From: Tetraselmis striata
Taxonomy: Eukaryota > Chlorophyta > Chlorodendrophyceae > Chlorodendrales > Chlorodendraceae
Length of the DNA stretch: 64,000 nucleotides
NCBI GenBank assembly: GCA_006384855.1
Contig: VCJN01000299.1
Span: 1-64,000, forward strand
Reading direction: 5' to 3'
This document shows positions 32,001 to 44,884 of this stretch, piece by piece. The notes under the pieces are model-generated. The model searched no databases, was not told the DNA's origin, and was given only the letters and a program-made list of their open reading frames with translations. The position numbers were made by a program, and so were the translations under genes. Each line of letters begins with the position of its first letter. Within the stretch, counting starts at the first letter, position 1.

Positions 32001-34401
32001 ACTTAGCCGTATAGCCCGACAGACGAGCAGCATACTAATTAATCACAATAAAAACATGTGTATGTACTGCTGGCGCGCATCAATATATACCATTCCACAA
32101 AGTTCTGCTTCAGCACTGGCACCAACGTAATCCGGAACGCACTCGTTTTCTAAGCCTCCCATATCACACACTATAACTCTCTCATCTGCCTCTCTCTCTC
32201 CCCGAAAGCCCCTGCCACGGTTCAGAACGCTGTCATTTGTCTGCTAGGTACGCTGTCTGTACATCACAATATCTGTGTGCCGCCGCGCAGAACTGGACGC
32301 TGAAGAAGTTTGTTGGTGTGACGACGGACAAGTTGGGCCTCCGCACGCGCGAGATAGAGCGGCTCAACCTCAGCCTGATGCGCATCCGCATGCAGCATGA
32401 GGCGCTCAACAAGGCGCTGCCCATGCTTGCGGATGGCCTGACGGAGCTGGAGGATCAGCTCAAGCATGAGCCCAAGGAGCACCCCATGCGGATTACGCTG
32501 TCCATGGCCCTCTACGGCAACAGGCTGGTGAGAGCGGCTGGCGGTGTCATGTTAGTCATTTCCATTTACTGAAAATCTATAAAAGCATGGAATATTATAT
32601 GCACATCATTCCGGTAACTACGCTTACATTGGCGGGTTTCCTATGTTTCCTACTTGTAGCCCTCCCCCCCCCCCCCCCCCCCCTCCCCCCCCGGGGCAAG
32701 AATTTTATTTATTCGGAAATGTATCGGAGCGCACCGTGAATGTAGCACGGAATATCAGATTATAGGCTGCAAACAACAATTCATTCCGCCTTTTTTGAGT
32801 CGCAAGCCCAGTTATATATTTCTGGCATCGATGTTGTAATGGCATCGATGTTTGCACATGTCGACATATATATTAACCTTACGACCATACGTACATACAT
32901 GTACAGTACATTGCACGCTGTTTCCGCCCTCACTTTGGTCCTATGTGCTACAGGCGGGCGAGGCGGCGAAGGTCCTCGGCCAGCTAGACGAGGCGGCGCA
33001 GGATGACCAAGCCCCCGGAGCGGACACGGCTTCGGCGCTCGCCGGGCACGGCCTGGACAACGACTCGTTCTACGACCTCATGCGGGCGACCGTAGACATG
33101 TTCGAGCTGGACCTGGACCTGGTGGATCTCGAGCATCGCCTGCTGGGCGACCAGGAGCTGACACCATCGGAGACGTGGGAAGAGCAGGACAACCCCTCCA
33201 TGGCCGGCGGCGCCTCGTCGATGGAAGTGGAGGCGCAGTCGGTGGCGGTCACCCGCGCCGGGTCGCTCGCGGTGACGGATGGAGGCACGTCAGCTATCTC
33301 CATGGCCGAGTCGTCGTCAGCGGCGGCGGCGGCATCTCTCGCCGCGGAGGGTTCCCGCCCTCCCGTCGCAGGCAAGAAGAAGGGCCCCAAGCGGACGACG
33401 GCGTTCTTTGCAAACGTCCAGGGCGGCGATGGCGAGGGGGGCGAGGATGCCGGTGAAGGAGGAGGCGGGGGGGCAGGGGAGAGGGAGAAAGGTAGCCCGA
33501 GCAAGCACGGCCACAGTCAGCTGGGCAGTACCCTGTCGACCATCAGCCGGCACTTTAACCGGTCGACAAAGTTTGCTGGCGACTCGCGCGACCTCACGCG
33601 TGCGTCAGCCCTGTCGCGGAAGCGCTCCACTGAGGTTGACATTGACATGACGGACATCATCGAAATGGACAAGGAATCGTGCATGAAAGAGGTGGGATAG
33701 ACAGACCCCCCCCCCCCCCCCTGCCCCCTCGGCGGCGCGTCTCCTCCCCCGCCAATGTAGTGAATATATCTAAAAATGATAATTACCCGTGACAATACCT
33801 TGGGGTCGTGGCTCACAATCATATTTTTATTTGTTTTGCACCGATAAGTCGGAGGCTTCCGCCGAGCTACATTTGTGGTGTCAAATCTGATAGGTTTATT
33901 CCGAAATCGTCATTTTTCCTCTTCGCAGTGGTGAAGAACAATGATAAATAGCAAACCCAAAGCGAGTAAGTTAAACTCATTATGGTTACGCAGATCCGCA
34001 ATTTAGTATCCATATGATCCAGTTTCATCCTACCTTCTTGCCGATATTAACCTATCCAGAACAAGTGTCAATGCACGTTGGGGAGCTTGCGTCACTCTCT
34101 CTTGCCTAATTGTTGCTGTTGGTGGCAGATTGCGCGTCTCCGCCGGCACGTGTGGGCGCTGGAGATGGACGGTACCACGACCAGCGCCGAGGAGGCGCAG
34201 CCGCCAGAGCCAATGCTGGTCGACATGTCCCACCTCTTACCGCGGGCGTCGTCGCAATTTATATCGATGGATGAGGACGAGGCCGCATGTGCGGCGCAGG
34301 CAGCTGCGGGTGAGGGCGACAGAGAGCCACCGCCAAGGACGGAAGGCGCCTCAGCTGCGTCATTGACTTCTGATCCTCTCAGCAAAACGGCTGACATCTA
34401 G
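26365..34401 (+). CDS. Large coiled-coil protein, axonemal dynein light chain domain-like
   Basis: Exons: 26365-26448, 27130-27266, 27407-27485, 27657-27806, 29309-30655, 30994-31062, 31566-31796, 32291-32527, 32954-33691 and 34129-34401, about 1114 aa. All junction phases agree and eight of nine introns are phase 0. The start MAGVVDLEEQLRKKQ is the first in-frame ATG. The N-terminal ~600 residues are Ser/Pro/Ala-rich and probably disordered. Residues from exons 5-6 (LIQQVGMHCYERG, VWNLYTELN) resemble the p28/AXDND1 pattern LIRQV..nCaERGlLL. A coiled coil follows (NRMRELEEENHTMQARL), then KLGLRTREIERLNLSLMRIR and an acidic/Ala-rich tail. Expected in the axoneme or its assembly, which would make the organism flagellate. 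Whether exons 1-4 and 5-10 are one gene rests on phase and splice signals only. Confidence 0.6.
28946..29000. repeat. (CT)n microsatellite, 55 bp
   Basis: A perfect CT dinucleotide run within the 1.5-kb intron 27807-29308 of the coiled-coil gene. The same intron carries a G run at 28146-28160 and a 26-G run at 29157-29182. Its middle (28260-28650) is AT-rich with nothing recognisable. Confidence 0.9.
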
Positions 34402-35765
34402 TCAGATATTGTCCCAACCATTCCTCACCTTCCTAGTCAATGATTGGCACAATGGGCACCGCGGTGGCTAGTATGGCCGCGGCAGTTTCCCCTTGTTCTA
34501 CTCACCTGTCAGGTTACCTGTAAGTACGCTGATTTGGGCATCCGGCGCACCTGGTTGCCTCTCACGATGCTGGAGTAGGGGAAACACCTCTAGAGGGGAG
34601 GTGATGGTGGATATGGGTATTAGATGGCCCTGTGTCCTTGCAGTGCTGGTAAACTGGAGGGGGCAGGTGTGTGACTGGGTGTACTTGTATGATGCTGATG
34701 ATCTTTGCAGGGTTACATTTGAACTTCTATAGCAGTGCCGATGTCCCTCCCCCCCCCCATGCCGGCCACCCGCCCCGGAAGAACTGGGGATACAAAGGTA
34801 TATGTATTTGCTTGTTTTTTTGTTTCATCCCCACTGACTTCCTTGCAACTGTATTTTGGGCTGGAAAATCTCACCAAAATCATCTCACGCCCGCTGCGCC
34901 CTACTGCCGCATGACAAGTGCTGCGGATTTAGCCATAATAACCACTGTTTTGCAGCATGTTGACCCACCTGCTCGTGAACAGAATACCAACCCCTGCTGT
35001 GACCCCCTACCACTGCGCGCCCCTGGCACAGTTCGCACCGCTCTTGTCATTCATAAAGTGATACAAGCGGAACAATGCGCAGTATGGTATGGTATGGTAT
35101 GGTTAAACGCCCCCGACGCTGTGGCCCGGGGTGGCGCTAAAGGGATGCGCGTGTATTCGCAGCATGCTATATATTTATATACCCCGTTGTGTACTTGTTT
35201 CGGACTGATGTGCACCATTGATATAGCTGGTACTAGAACTGTATTCATGCGTTGCGCATCATAGCCACATATATATAATTACAATTTACGCTGTGATCAA
35301 ACTTTATGTAATAATTGTCATTTATTTATCCTTTTGTGGCTGGCGACTTCCAAGCCGTAGCTAATGACAAGTATAGAAAGATGTGACTAACGGCTGCCGG
35401 CGCTAATGTGTGCTCATTTATGTTTATGACTGCGTACGATCGAAGGCATTGTTGCATCACGCTGTCAATACAGCGAGCAGCGTAGTCTTATATAATTATA
35501 TGCTTCTGGGAACCCGGCGGGAAGCAAATTCATGTTTGGCTAGCAGCGCCCCAAAAACTGATGAAAAAACTGAAACCTACGGCGTGACGGAGATATACTA
35601 CTTCCTAGCACTACCCGGTGACGAGACGACCGGGTATAGAAATAAAAAACAATAGAGATAGAAATAAAATGAATTAATGAACGCCGCTGCAGGGGGCTGA
35701 CTTGATAGCCCGCGCCATACGTTTAATCCCAAAATTCCTAGACAACGCCGACGGCCATCTAAAAC

Positions 35766-35807
35766 TACATATATATATATATATGTATATATACACACAT
35801 ATACATA

Positions 35808-35838
<31 letters not shown>

Positions 35839-36045
35839 GTGTGTATATATATATTTACATATATATAGTTTTACATATATATATGTATATATATTTACAT
35901 ATATATACATATGTATACATATGTGTATGTATATATATATTTTTATATATATTTATATAATACATACATTTAAAATATATATATATATACATACACATAT
36001 GTATACATATGTATATATACATATATGTATACATATATACACACG
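35766..36045. repeat. Compound TA/GT microsatellite
   Basis: Alternating (TA)n, (GT)n and ATATGTATAC-type words run for about 280 bp. They create Tyr/Ile/His-rich spurious frames on both strands. Confidence 0.85.
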
Positions 36046-38515
36046 AGAGTGCCATAGGCTCCGGAAACAGAGAGTGCGAATCGTATATTGCAGTACAGCA
36101 GTGCAGAACTGAAGCCTCTTGTGCGTGCGCCTGTGCCGTCGTGATCCAAAGTGAGCCACAGCATAATTCTATGGACCCCATTAAATGGATATATTTATTG
36201 CGACGGCATCCAATGTGCGCGATCGGAGTTTCGAAAGCTTGATAAGAAGAACATCTGCAGATAACAAGTATACTGCACGAGGATTTCCTTGTTCCGACTA
36301 CTTATCGGCAGTTTTACCCCTCCGCGATGACACAGTTTTGAGCTGCGTTCCAACAATATAATGTGTTGCATTATGCTTCGACGCTATATGTGATATACGC
36401 GCTGATGCTCCCCACTCTGCCGCCTATATACAAATGGCTACGATATGGCGGAGTTAATTAGTACCTGTCACTGCTGTGCTACATGTTCATATAAGTGTCT
36501 CCAGCGCGTATCAGATATGATGATTGACTGTGCTGATGCATACTCAATGCTGCGACTTCTTGCTGACTTCTTGCGACTTCTATGCGTGCCACAATTGATC
36601 ACACAACCAAACGTCCATATATATGATATGATATATAAACATTGCTATATCAATAGGGTCGGCGCCGGTGGCACATGGGATGCTGCTAAAAACTGATGTA
36701 ATTGCATCACATATCAGCATGTCGGAAAAAAAGTGTTGGGGCCTGCTGAATGAATAGACGGCGCGTTGGCGACTTGGCGTTGTATTGGCGGGCGGGGAGC
36801 AACTGAGCAAGCAAGTGTCATGGAAATATAAATCATGGATACAGATTGATGTGCTGCTTACGTTAAATGTTACATCTGTTCTCTCACGGTGTTGCCTCGG
36901 TGCGTTTATTGTACCAATAAGCATATTCTATAGGACTTAGCAAATATATATAGAGAAGCAGACAAACTTGAGCGGGCCAAAGCCCGTTTTCACATGGCGC
37001 GCGGCTGCCGTGGTTTCGGAACATTGCCTTGCGGAGGATAGTCTAACGCGCGCGATGAAAGCGCCGACGCGAGATACTTTATTTATAGTTGTATACTTGA
37101 TGCGCAATAATTTATGTATCGATTCCGGATAAGCCGTAAAGTCGTATCGTATATTATAGCATGTAGTACATATACATGCATGCGCGTATAGTCTATATGT
37201 ACCACGATGATCGGCGCAATGACGGGCCATGATCAAGCAGGGGCTGACGATGTACGTCCTATTCATGATCTCATGATGACCACGGCCCGGCCGATTATCA
37301 TACATCGCGTGTTGACGTCGGAGCTAGTGCTCATCGCATTATTTAGTAGCATGCTAGTATACTTCTGAAGTGTTATGGTATAGGCCTGCTACGAAGTATA
37401 CTTGTGAGTGCGCCATGCAGCGAGTAGTCATGAGTACCGGCATACAATAATTACCGTCTCATGACGACCCTTCTTGTAAAGGAGCTGCCAGATGCAAGCC
37501 GCTACTACTGCACGTAGTTGCGCCCTTTTACACAACTCCCGGTAGGCCCCTTTTTCGCCAAATCTAAGTTTACGAAGAGATGGGCAGCTGAAGATAGGGC
37601 TTATGACCTGAAACCCTAGAAATTACACGTTCGTGAGGAGTAGCCCATATACTCGAGGCGAGGCGCAGCCCATATCCTAGCTAGTTTCCTTTTGCGGCGT
37701 CTGGGCGCGCTAAGGCATGTTTCGGGCTACCAACATAAGAATCGGTAAAAACCTAACACGTGGCCACATAATGAGCGTGAAACTTTATGACACATGCGTC
37801 TCAATATCCAATAATCTTGGAATCTGATCCGATTGCGTGATAGTGAGCCGGGTGTGCTCGCACACGGACCACTCAGGCTTGGCACATGTCCCCCTTGAGT
37901 GATGGGGACGGCCGCCACGACGCATAATCCCCATTTTTACGGCGATGTTTCCACCAGCATCGATGCATGACAGTGCTCGCCATTTCAGTGCCACTTGGCT
38001 CGCGGTGACGTGCGATGGGCATGTAGCCACGCACTACTCGCTATATGAAAGCTTCGCCCCATGGCGAGGAGGCCGCAATAACCTTCTCAGGCGTGCGCGT
38101 GCGCCGATCACAACACCATTTTTCTAGTGCTTATGCTCGTAAGCTAGCAGAATCCGTACATAGGGATTGTCCCATACCCTGCATAGCCCAATTTCAATGC
38201 CCTGCACGCGTGGTGGATAAAAATCATACCAAGGGTAGTGATGTGGCATGAGTACGGGGTAAGTTGTATCCCATGACTAATCCTTGTACAACATGCACAT
38301 GTGGATGGCGCATATGTGGTTTTGAATCGCTAGCGCCACTCGCTCTGCTTTTGCCTGTGTGAATTGTGAAAGTGCTGATGGGACCGACTGCCACGTGGCA
38401 ATATCGGGTCTTGCGGGTCATCACAGATTCTCCCAAGGCGTGCTACCCTTAGCAACATGCATGTACGCGCGCACGGCCTCGATGCAGACACGTGTGTGCA
38501 TGTCGATCGAATCCC

Positions 38516-38545
38516 CCAAACCCGGACTTATGTGGAGAGGTGTAC
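38516..38545. repeat. Dispersed repeat word shared with 49.9 kb
   Basis: aacccggacttatgtggaga followed by ggtgta occurs here and again at 49937-49962. A looser relative lies in reverse orientation near 48605-48640. It probably marks the edge of an unrecognised dispersed repeat; the immediate surroundings differ. Confidence 0.5.
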
Positions 38546-39776
38546 TTAAGCTGCGACTTCTTCATCACCATAATAGATATTAACACATTAACACATTTAG
38601 ACAATGGCATTACCTAACAGCCAGACTGCTTAGTCTTAGCGTGATGTCCACATATAGGCTCTCGTGTCTAATAATTGAGCCGCGGAGCCGCGGCCTTACA
38701 CTATGGCTCCGCAGCTGCTCGCTCTACTTCAAAATCGGCGTAATTCGCAGTTCCTGGGGAATGGATGCGCTTTCCCAAGCCCTGCCCTCCGCCCAAGCCT
38801 CGAAGGCGACGCCGAGACGATGCTGGTGTCGTCGATGCTATTTGTCAGAATATCAGCAGCGAATAATTTCGACCTTTTCATTTATTTGTAACTGGCGCGG
38901 ACCATATAATCATAGCAGAACGATTGCAGACTCGTGGCATCGTCTAATAATTCCGTCGCCGGTGACGCAATGGTTTAGGCGCAAGTGCTGATGGGCACTG
39001 AATGGGCGCCGCGATGGTGCACGTGCTCTAACATATGATACTCGCATGACGAGTACAGGTAGCATTAAAAGATGGGCAGGGGAACGCCTACTCACGCGGT
39101 CACGCCATCAGCTGTTGCAGCAGTGGTTTTGGAGCACTTTATAGCCATGAGCATATGGATGACAGGACGAATGCAGACCCTGGATGTGTTGCTCCAGCAA
39201 AGATCAGACGAAACGGGCAGGCAGTGAGCCAGTGACTGTGGAGGATGGAGCACACGGACAACATGCTGCCGCCTTTCATGGGCTTCCCATTGCATGTAAA
39301 GTCTTATCCAAGCATCAATGGGGTCATCAGACAGCATGGTCACAGTGCTGAGAGGACTGTGTCCAAAATATATGGATAATCCCCACGACTGGAGCTCGGG
39401 TGGGCAGGCAGCGCCCCCCCCCCCCCCCCCCCCCCCGCGCCTTTGCTGTCCTCCAGCAGTTCAGTTGGTTGGCAATTTGTCGCCCACGCTTTCAACGATG
39501 ATGGTTACATCATTCATCGTGCATCCTACCATGCTCTGCAGCCCGAGATCCCGCCCACAGGAGTCCCGTGCCATTAAATCCTAAATCACCAATTGCCTGC
39601 CACCAAGCCGCCAATGACCCCAATCTTGCTGCGTCTCCCCCCCCCCCCCCCCCCCCCCCCCAACTGGTGCCTCCCTGTGCCGGCGAGCCATTCCAAGAAT
39701 ACCCAGCGTCATTTCATGATTTTAATGAGACCTTTATTGATTATTGTATCTCGGACGACCCGGAGTCGCGCTCAGC

Positions 39777-41331
39777 TCAGGCAAGGTGCTTGACGTTGAG
39801 CGGCACGAGCTCCGCGGCGGCGTCTGCGGCGGCCGCGATGGTGGTGACCGTCACGTCGAGCGTGCTCTTGGTGCGCTTGGGGGACGCGGGGGCGGCGGCC
39901 GCCTCGTCCGCGCGGCCCTTCTCGAGCACGTAGAGGTAGAGCGCGCAGACGACGACGCCGGCGGCGAGCAGGAAGGGCAGCGTGAGCTCGAAGCCCTGGT
40001 AGTGGGCGCTCAGGCCCGCGGTGACAAAGATGCCGAGCGCCGAGGTGTAGACCTTGGCGAGGTTGGACATGTGCTTGATGACGGCGGAGACGCAGAGGCC
40101 CATGCCGCCCATGGACAGCACCACCGCCCAGGGCAGCGCCTGCGAGAAGCCGGCCCACAGGGGGCCCGCGCCCGGCGCCGCCTGCTTGAGCGCCAGCACG
40201 CCCAGGTTGAGCGCCATCGCGTACGCGTACAGCAGGCAGTTCTGCAGCCAGATGGAGACGGAGAGGTCGCGCTTGTAGATGAACTCGCTGGCGATGCCGG
40301 CGCTCGCGGCAAACAGCGCGCTGAGCGCCACCATCGCGATGCCCGCCACCGGGTAGTTACTCAGCGAGGAGCACGGCTCGTGCATCCGCGCCTCGCAAAC
40401 CGCCAGCTGCGGGGCATGCCCGGGGACCAGGGGGGTTCAGCCAAAATGGAACCCACGGGTCCAGGGTTAGCCAAGGGGGTCACTAAAGTCCCCAAAGTGG
40501 CAAACCTGCCCATATTTATGCTGCTGCCCTGGGTCCTGCCTGAGCATCTATGCCTGTTGCTCACACCTAACTGTTATCGGAAACAAACCCAGAGGTGATG
40601 CCGGGGCCCATTTCCACAGTTCCTCAATCCCTGAACTCGTGCCGGCCCCATGACACTCTTCACTGGGTGGTTGGCAGCAGGGCCCGTCCCGACTTCCTTC
40701 GCGCCACCCTGGGCGTGCCATCTCTTTGGCCCCCGTAATGTGGGACTCGCACCGGCAGAGGCACCGTCTCCTGCCGGATGCCGCCCAACTCCCCATCCCC
40801 CGCCCTCACCTCGTTTCCCCATCACGCGCCCAGTGAACCCCTCAGTGTACAGACGGGCAGACGCAAACGCAGAACTCTCTCACGGAATGCCGCATTACTG
40901 CACAATTGCCAGAGACGGGCGGCGCTGTGCCGGAGGAATCCCCGAGGCTGCCGAATGACGACGAGATGGGACGAGAGCTGGATGCGCGTGGGCGGGTGGG
41001 CCAGGGGCGCGCTGTGTTGCCGCCACCGGGAGGGCGTCGCTATAGGCTGCACCGTACTTCAGCAATCTCAAGGCGAAGAGGTGTTCAGCTGAACTCACGC
41101 GACCGACCCTGCCAACCCGGAGTCCGATCCGAAATCAGCTGGTGTCTGACCCGAATTCAGCTCAGGCTGGTTTGCCGAGGGGTCATGGTTGAGGTGAAAT
41201 CAGGGCGGAAGGCGGGCGTAGCGCCGAGTCAAGTAGAGGGGCGTTTCAGCGCAGCCGCGCAGGGGCCTGACCTCCTGGGAGGGGGCGGGGACGCAGAGAA
41301 CGAGGGCGGCTGCCCAATGATGGTTGGGACG

Positions 41332-41365
<34 letters not shown>

Positions 41366-41935
41366 GTTCGTGCCCACCTGGCTGGCCATCACCCCGTTGA
41401 GAAGCAGCACAACGCTGACCCACTGCACGGCGGAGAAGCGGCGGCCCAGCAGCGCGGTGGACATGACGGCCACGAAGGGGATCTCCAGGTGCGAGAAGAT
41501 CATCCAGGTGACGGGCGTGTGCAGGCGCTGCAGCACCAGGAAGCGCAGGTTGTCCTCCACCATGTAGATGGCCGCCGGCAGGCCGTAGCTCGCCGCGCGC
41601 TGCCGGGTCATGGCCGCCCAGTCGGCGCGCGCGCCGCCGGCCTCCAGCAGCCCCGGGGGGGCGCCCTCGTCGGCCAGGTAGGCGCGCACAAAGATGGCCA
41701 CCGACACCACCAACTTGAGCCCCTCCGCAAGGATGACCGCCAGCACTGTGTTGTAGCCGTACGCGTGGCTGTCGTTGTCGCTGTCGCCACCCTTCTCCGC
41801 CGGCGCCGCGCCCGCGCTCCCCCCGTCCTGCCCGCCCTCCTCCGGCGAGTGCGTGCTCTCGTGCACCAGCAGCACGTGGAACGCCTTGAGCAGGATCATC
41901 GTGCCGATGAGCAGCACCTTCTGGGACTGCTGCAT
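39777..41935 (-). CDS. Nucleotide-sugar transporter, SLC35A / UDP-galactose-CMP-sialate type
   Basis: This is a Golgi-type antiporter that brings nucleotide sugars into the secretory lumen in exchange for the monophosphate. It has two exons, 41935-41378 and 40406-39777, joined in phase 0, 395 aa, the usual family length plus a Gly/Asp-rich insert. About ten hydrophobic segments are visible. Family words are YNTVLAVILAEGLKLVVS, YGLPAAIYMVEDNLRFLVLQ, TWMIFSHLEIPFVAVMST, IASEFIYKR, SIWLQNCLLYAYAM and SNLAKVYTSALGIFVTAGL. The start ATG (41935-41933) precedes QQSQKVLLIGTMILLKAFH, the first membrane segment. The substrate cannot be told from sequence alone. A run of 17 C on the sense strand begins 15 nt into the intron. 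The gene is convergent with the coiled-coil gene at a distance. Confidence 0.85.
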
Positions 41936-44048
41936 GGTGCCGCCCCCCGCCCTCCCCCACCTCACCCGCTCCTCCGCCCCCGCGCACCCCTGCCACACCA
42001 GTTGGGGTCAGCACCTTGTGCTAGGATTCCAAGACAGGGACGGGGCCGTGCTGGGGGGCGCAGTGAGTGTCACTCTGATGACCGACAACCACCCCCAGAT
42101 CATTGACTGCATGGGTAGGGTCTCTCAGCACCCGCGGCGTGGCGCACTCTGCGTGCCACCACGTCAGACCTCCCCTACCCTGCCAGACAAAGTGTCATGG
42201 TCTGGGCCACAATCGGATCAGCTGACAGCGCCATGTGTGGTGTGTGTGTGGGGGGGGGGGTTGCTTTCTGCCACTCCCATCACCTCCCCCGTCCCCACGC
42301 CCCTAAACATCATCGACCCCTGTCCCTTACACATGCTTCCCATACTCATTCCCCCGACGGAGCCATCGAGATCGCACAGGACACCCCCCCCCCCATTCCA
42401 CGGCGTGGCGTACTGTCTCCCGCCCGCCCGAGCGCATGCCCCCCCCCCCCCCCCCCCTTCCGTACCACTACCCTGCAGGGGTTTCTCAGAGCTGAGCCCC
42501 GCACAAGCGGCAGCGCTGCACTGCACTGCTCAGCTCAAGAGTCACGCGATCCCGTCCTTCTCGCCGGGAGCCCCCCCCCCCCCCCCCTCTGCTACCCCCC
42601 AAAGCAATGTACTATTACTCGTAGCATACCTGCGGCGGACGCTCCCCGCGTTCCGTTTGCCAATGACACCTCAAGCCGACGAGCCCCCCCCCCCCGACAT
42701 ACACACACGCAAACACTCTCTAATGCCGGGCCATACGACGGCGTGTGCTTTCATGCTCGACTCGCCCTGTGCGCATTAGCCGCGTGCATCGAGCAGCCTC
42801 GCATCCGTGATACTGTCTATCAGAGCGACGCGGATGGTTGCCGGGGCCTCGGATGAGGGAACGACGACCCCCCGATCCACCGGGCCGCGACCCAGGCCGA
42901 GCGCGCTGCGTGTGGCCCACCTGCCGCCCTCAGGCCTCCCTCGGAGCCAGAATACTCCTTGATGTCGCCTGTATGTCCGAAGGTTGGCTGACCGCCCGGA
43001 CCTTTGGCGGTTAAGCGTCGGTATCCCGGTGCGCGGATGCGGCGCCCCTTTGACTGAGCCGCGGCCTGTTGGGCCCCGGCGAGCAGCGGAGTCCGCCGCG
43101 CAGCTCGTTTGGGTGGCCGTACGCGTGCGAGCTCTCGATATGTTGGGCCGCCTCGGGCTGGGAGGGGGAACAGCCGTGTGGATCTGTAGCGGCGCTTTTT
43201 GCAGTGACTTGTCACAAGGGGAGAGGAGAGGCTGAGGTGTAGCGACTACCGCCTGGCGATCAGGCCACTGGCCCGCTCGGTTGACCTTCTTTGGCGCGCA
43301 TAGGTAGCGCGACCACTAATCCTTGCAGGGTGCCGGTATCGCCAGTAAACAGCGCTGCACCGGCACGTGGTAGCGGCTACGGATAGCCGGCTAGAGGATG
43401 GCTAATCCTTACTTACAGGCGGTAGTCGCTAGGTAGCCGTGAGGCAGGGCGCAGGGGCCGCGCGCAGGCCGATATGTAGCGACTACTTAAATCCTCATTT
43501 ATGTATATCATCCAGTATTCATAATAAATTCAATATTTATTAGCGACTAACATAATCCTTGCTGCCTGTCACTCGCTGATAGGACGTCTTGAGTGGAAAT
43601 TGATTTATATGCAGTATTATGTATAATTATACACCCGTCGCATAGCTGGCGTAGGGGAATCAGACATGATTAAAGTAGAAGGATTATTTCTCCGCGGAGT
43701 TTATTGCAGTGATGATGCGGGCGAAATGTGGCGTTAGACGAGTCAATAATAGCAACGGCGGCGCGAGAGCGCGCGGCGCGACGAGTAATCCTTACCTCCT
43801 AGCAGCATAACACAGATTGTTAGCTGCGCAGGGCCATTTAGCATTTAAGGCCATTTAGCGACTACTACTAATAAATGAGAATTTGTAGAAAAGGAGTTAG
43901 CTCCAATAATATGTGACTCTATGCGTGAGCCGCAAATGCAGCCGCGAGGTGCGCGCGTAAAGTGCCTCGGTACAACCCCCATTAGCGCCCTTTGCGGGGC
44001 GCCCAAGACCTAGACTCCCACCCGCGCAGCTAGGGCTTACACGGCCAC
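41936..44048. other. Upstream region of the transporter and repeat-rich spacer
   Basis: C-rich sequence with homopolymer runs at 42429-42447 and 42570-42587 occupies 42.0-42.8 kb; its long open frames come from GC bias. GC-rich sequence without recognisable genes follows to 43.2 kb, then the AGCGACTA motif cluster at 43.24-43.88 kb. The transporter promoter should lie near 41940-42200 but no element can be named. Confidence 0.4.
43236..43882. repeat. Cluster of agcgacta / taatcctt words
   Basis: tagcgacta or its complement occurs near 43239, 43422, 43475, 43541 and 43856. It is often followed within about ten bases by taatcctt or aatcct (near 43316, 43402, 43488, 43552 and 43784). Spacing is irregular. 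The region is non-coding and becomes AT-rich. Confidence 0.45.
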
Positions 44049-44495
44049 CTAGTGCCTCGGGCAAAAATGTTGTATATATACAACAAATGTTGTATATATA
44101 CAACAAATGTTGTATACATACAACAGAAAGTATGGGCTCTATACTATGGGCAAAACTGGCATGATGACCACCAAGGCGTCAAGGGAGGTCCCCCGAGCGC
44201 CAAATAGTATACTTAAGTTGACTCGGGCCCGCTGGAGTGCGCATATTGGCCAGCACAAGGCGGCCCCCACCACCCACCCACCTGTCCACCATGCGGAAAC
44301 CGTCCTATCGAGATCAACAGCCGTGTGGCCGCCCGTCGAGGGTCATTTGAACCCGCTGCCCTCGGCAGAGTACGCCAACAGAGGGCCTTGAAGTTTGGTA
44401 ACGTCGTCGAGTCGGTCGTCAGCAACAAAATCCGCATCCGGTGGGATGATGGCACAAAGTCATGCGAGACCACCAACGTGCTGGAGCTGCAACAC

Positions 44496-44884
44496 ACCGG
44501 CGCTGGCGCCCTGCCCCAGCTGTGTCTCCTCTACCACCATGCACTCGTCTAATACCTTGCTTGGACAATATGTCGTCGGCTTGTGGTGATTTTGTCGACG
44601 TGTGTGGGTGGCGCGGCCGTGCGATTGCGTCTGTCTCCTCGCGGAATTTGAGTTTTTTCAAATATTACAGACAGCTGACTCGCCTACGCCACGCAGCTCA
44701 GAGCACTGTCGACGGTCCCCTTCACGGAGCCGAGACAAGCAATGCCCTGCCCGTCAGCTCCTCTTCGCCCCGGAAGTGTCCATGGTGTCGTGGCGCCTCT
44801 CGCGGCGGCACCGGCTATCCGTCGTGCCCCAATGCCCAACCGGCGCTGGCGCCCTGCCCCATGTGTGTCTCCTCTACCACCATG
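44496..44884 (+). repeat. Internal 47-bp direct duplication in the transposon
   Basis: accggcgctggcgccctgcc followed by ctgtgtctcctctaccaccatg-like sequence is present at 44496-44543 and again at 44838-44884. Only the second copy continues into the conserved transposase word GDNW, so the 340 bp between are an insertion or duplication product. Confidence 0.6.

Larger units (their letters stand above)
34402..39776. other. 5.4-kb AT-rich intergenic region
   Basis: This lies between the convergent coiled-coil and sugar-transporter genes. It holds a (GTATG)n patch at 35083-35100, a large TA/GT microsatellite at 35766-36045, a repeat word at 38516-38545 shared with 49.9 kb, and C runs at 39413-39436 and 39640-39661. 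No coding exon, tRNA or other RNA gene could be recognised. The open frames are short and lack family resemblance. Confidence 0.55.

Noticed and set aside
41775-42779. A 334-codon Pro-rich frame on the plus strand
   Set aside because: Part is antisense to the transporter's first exon and the rest is poly-C-rich spacer. No domain.
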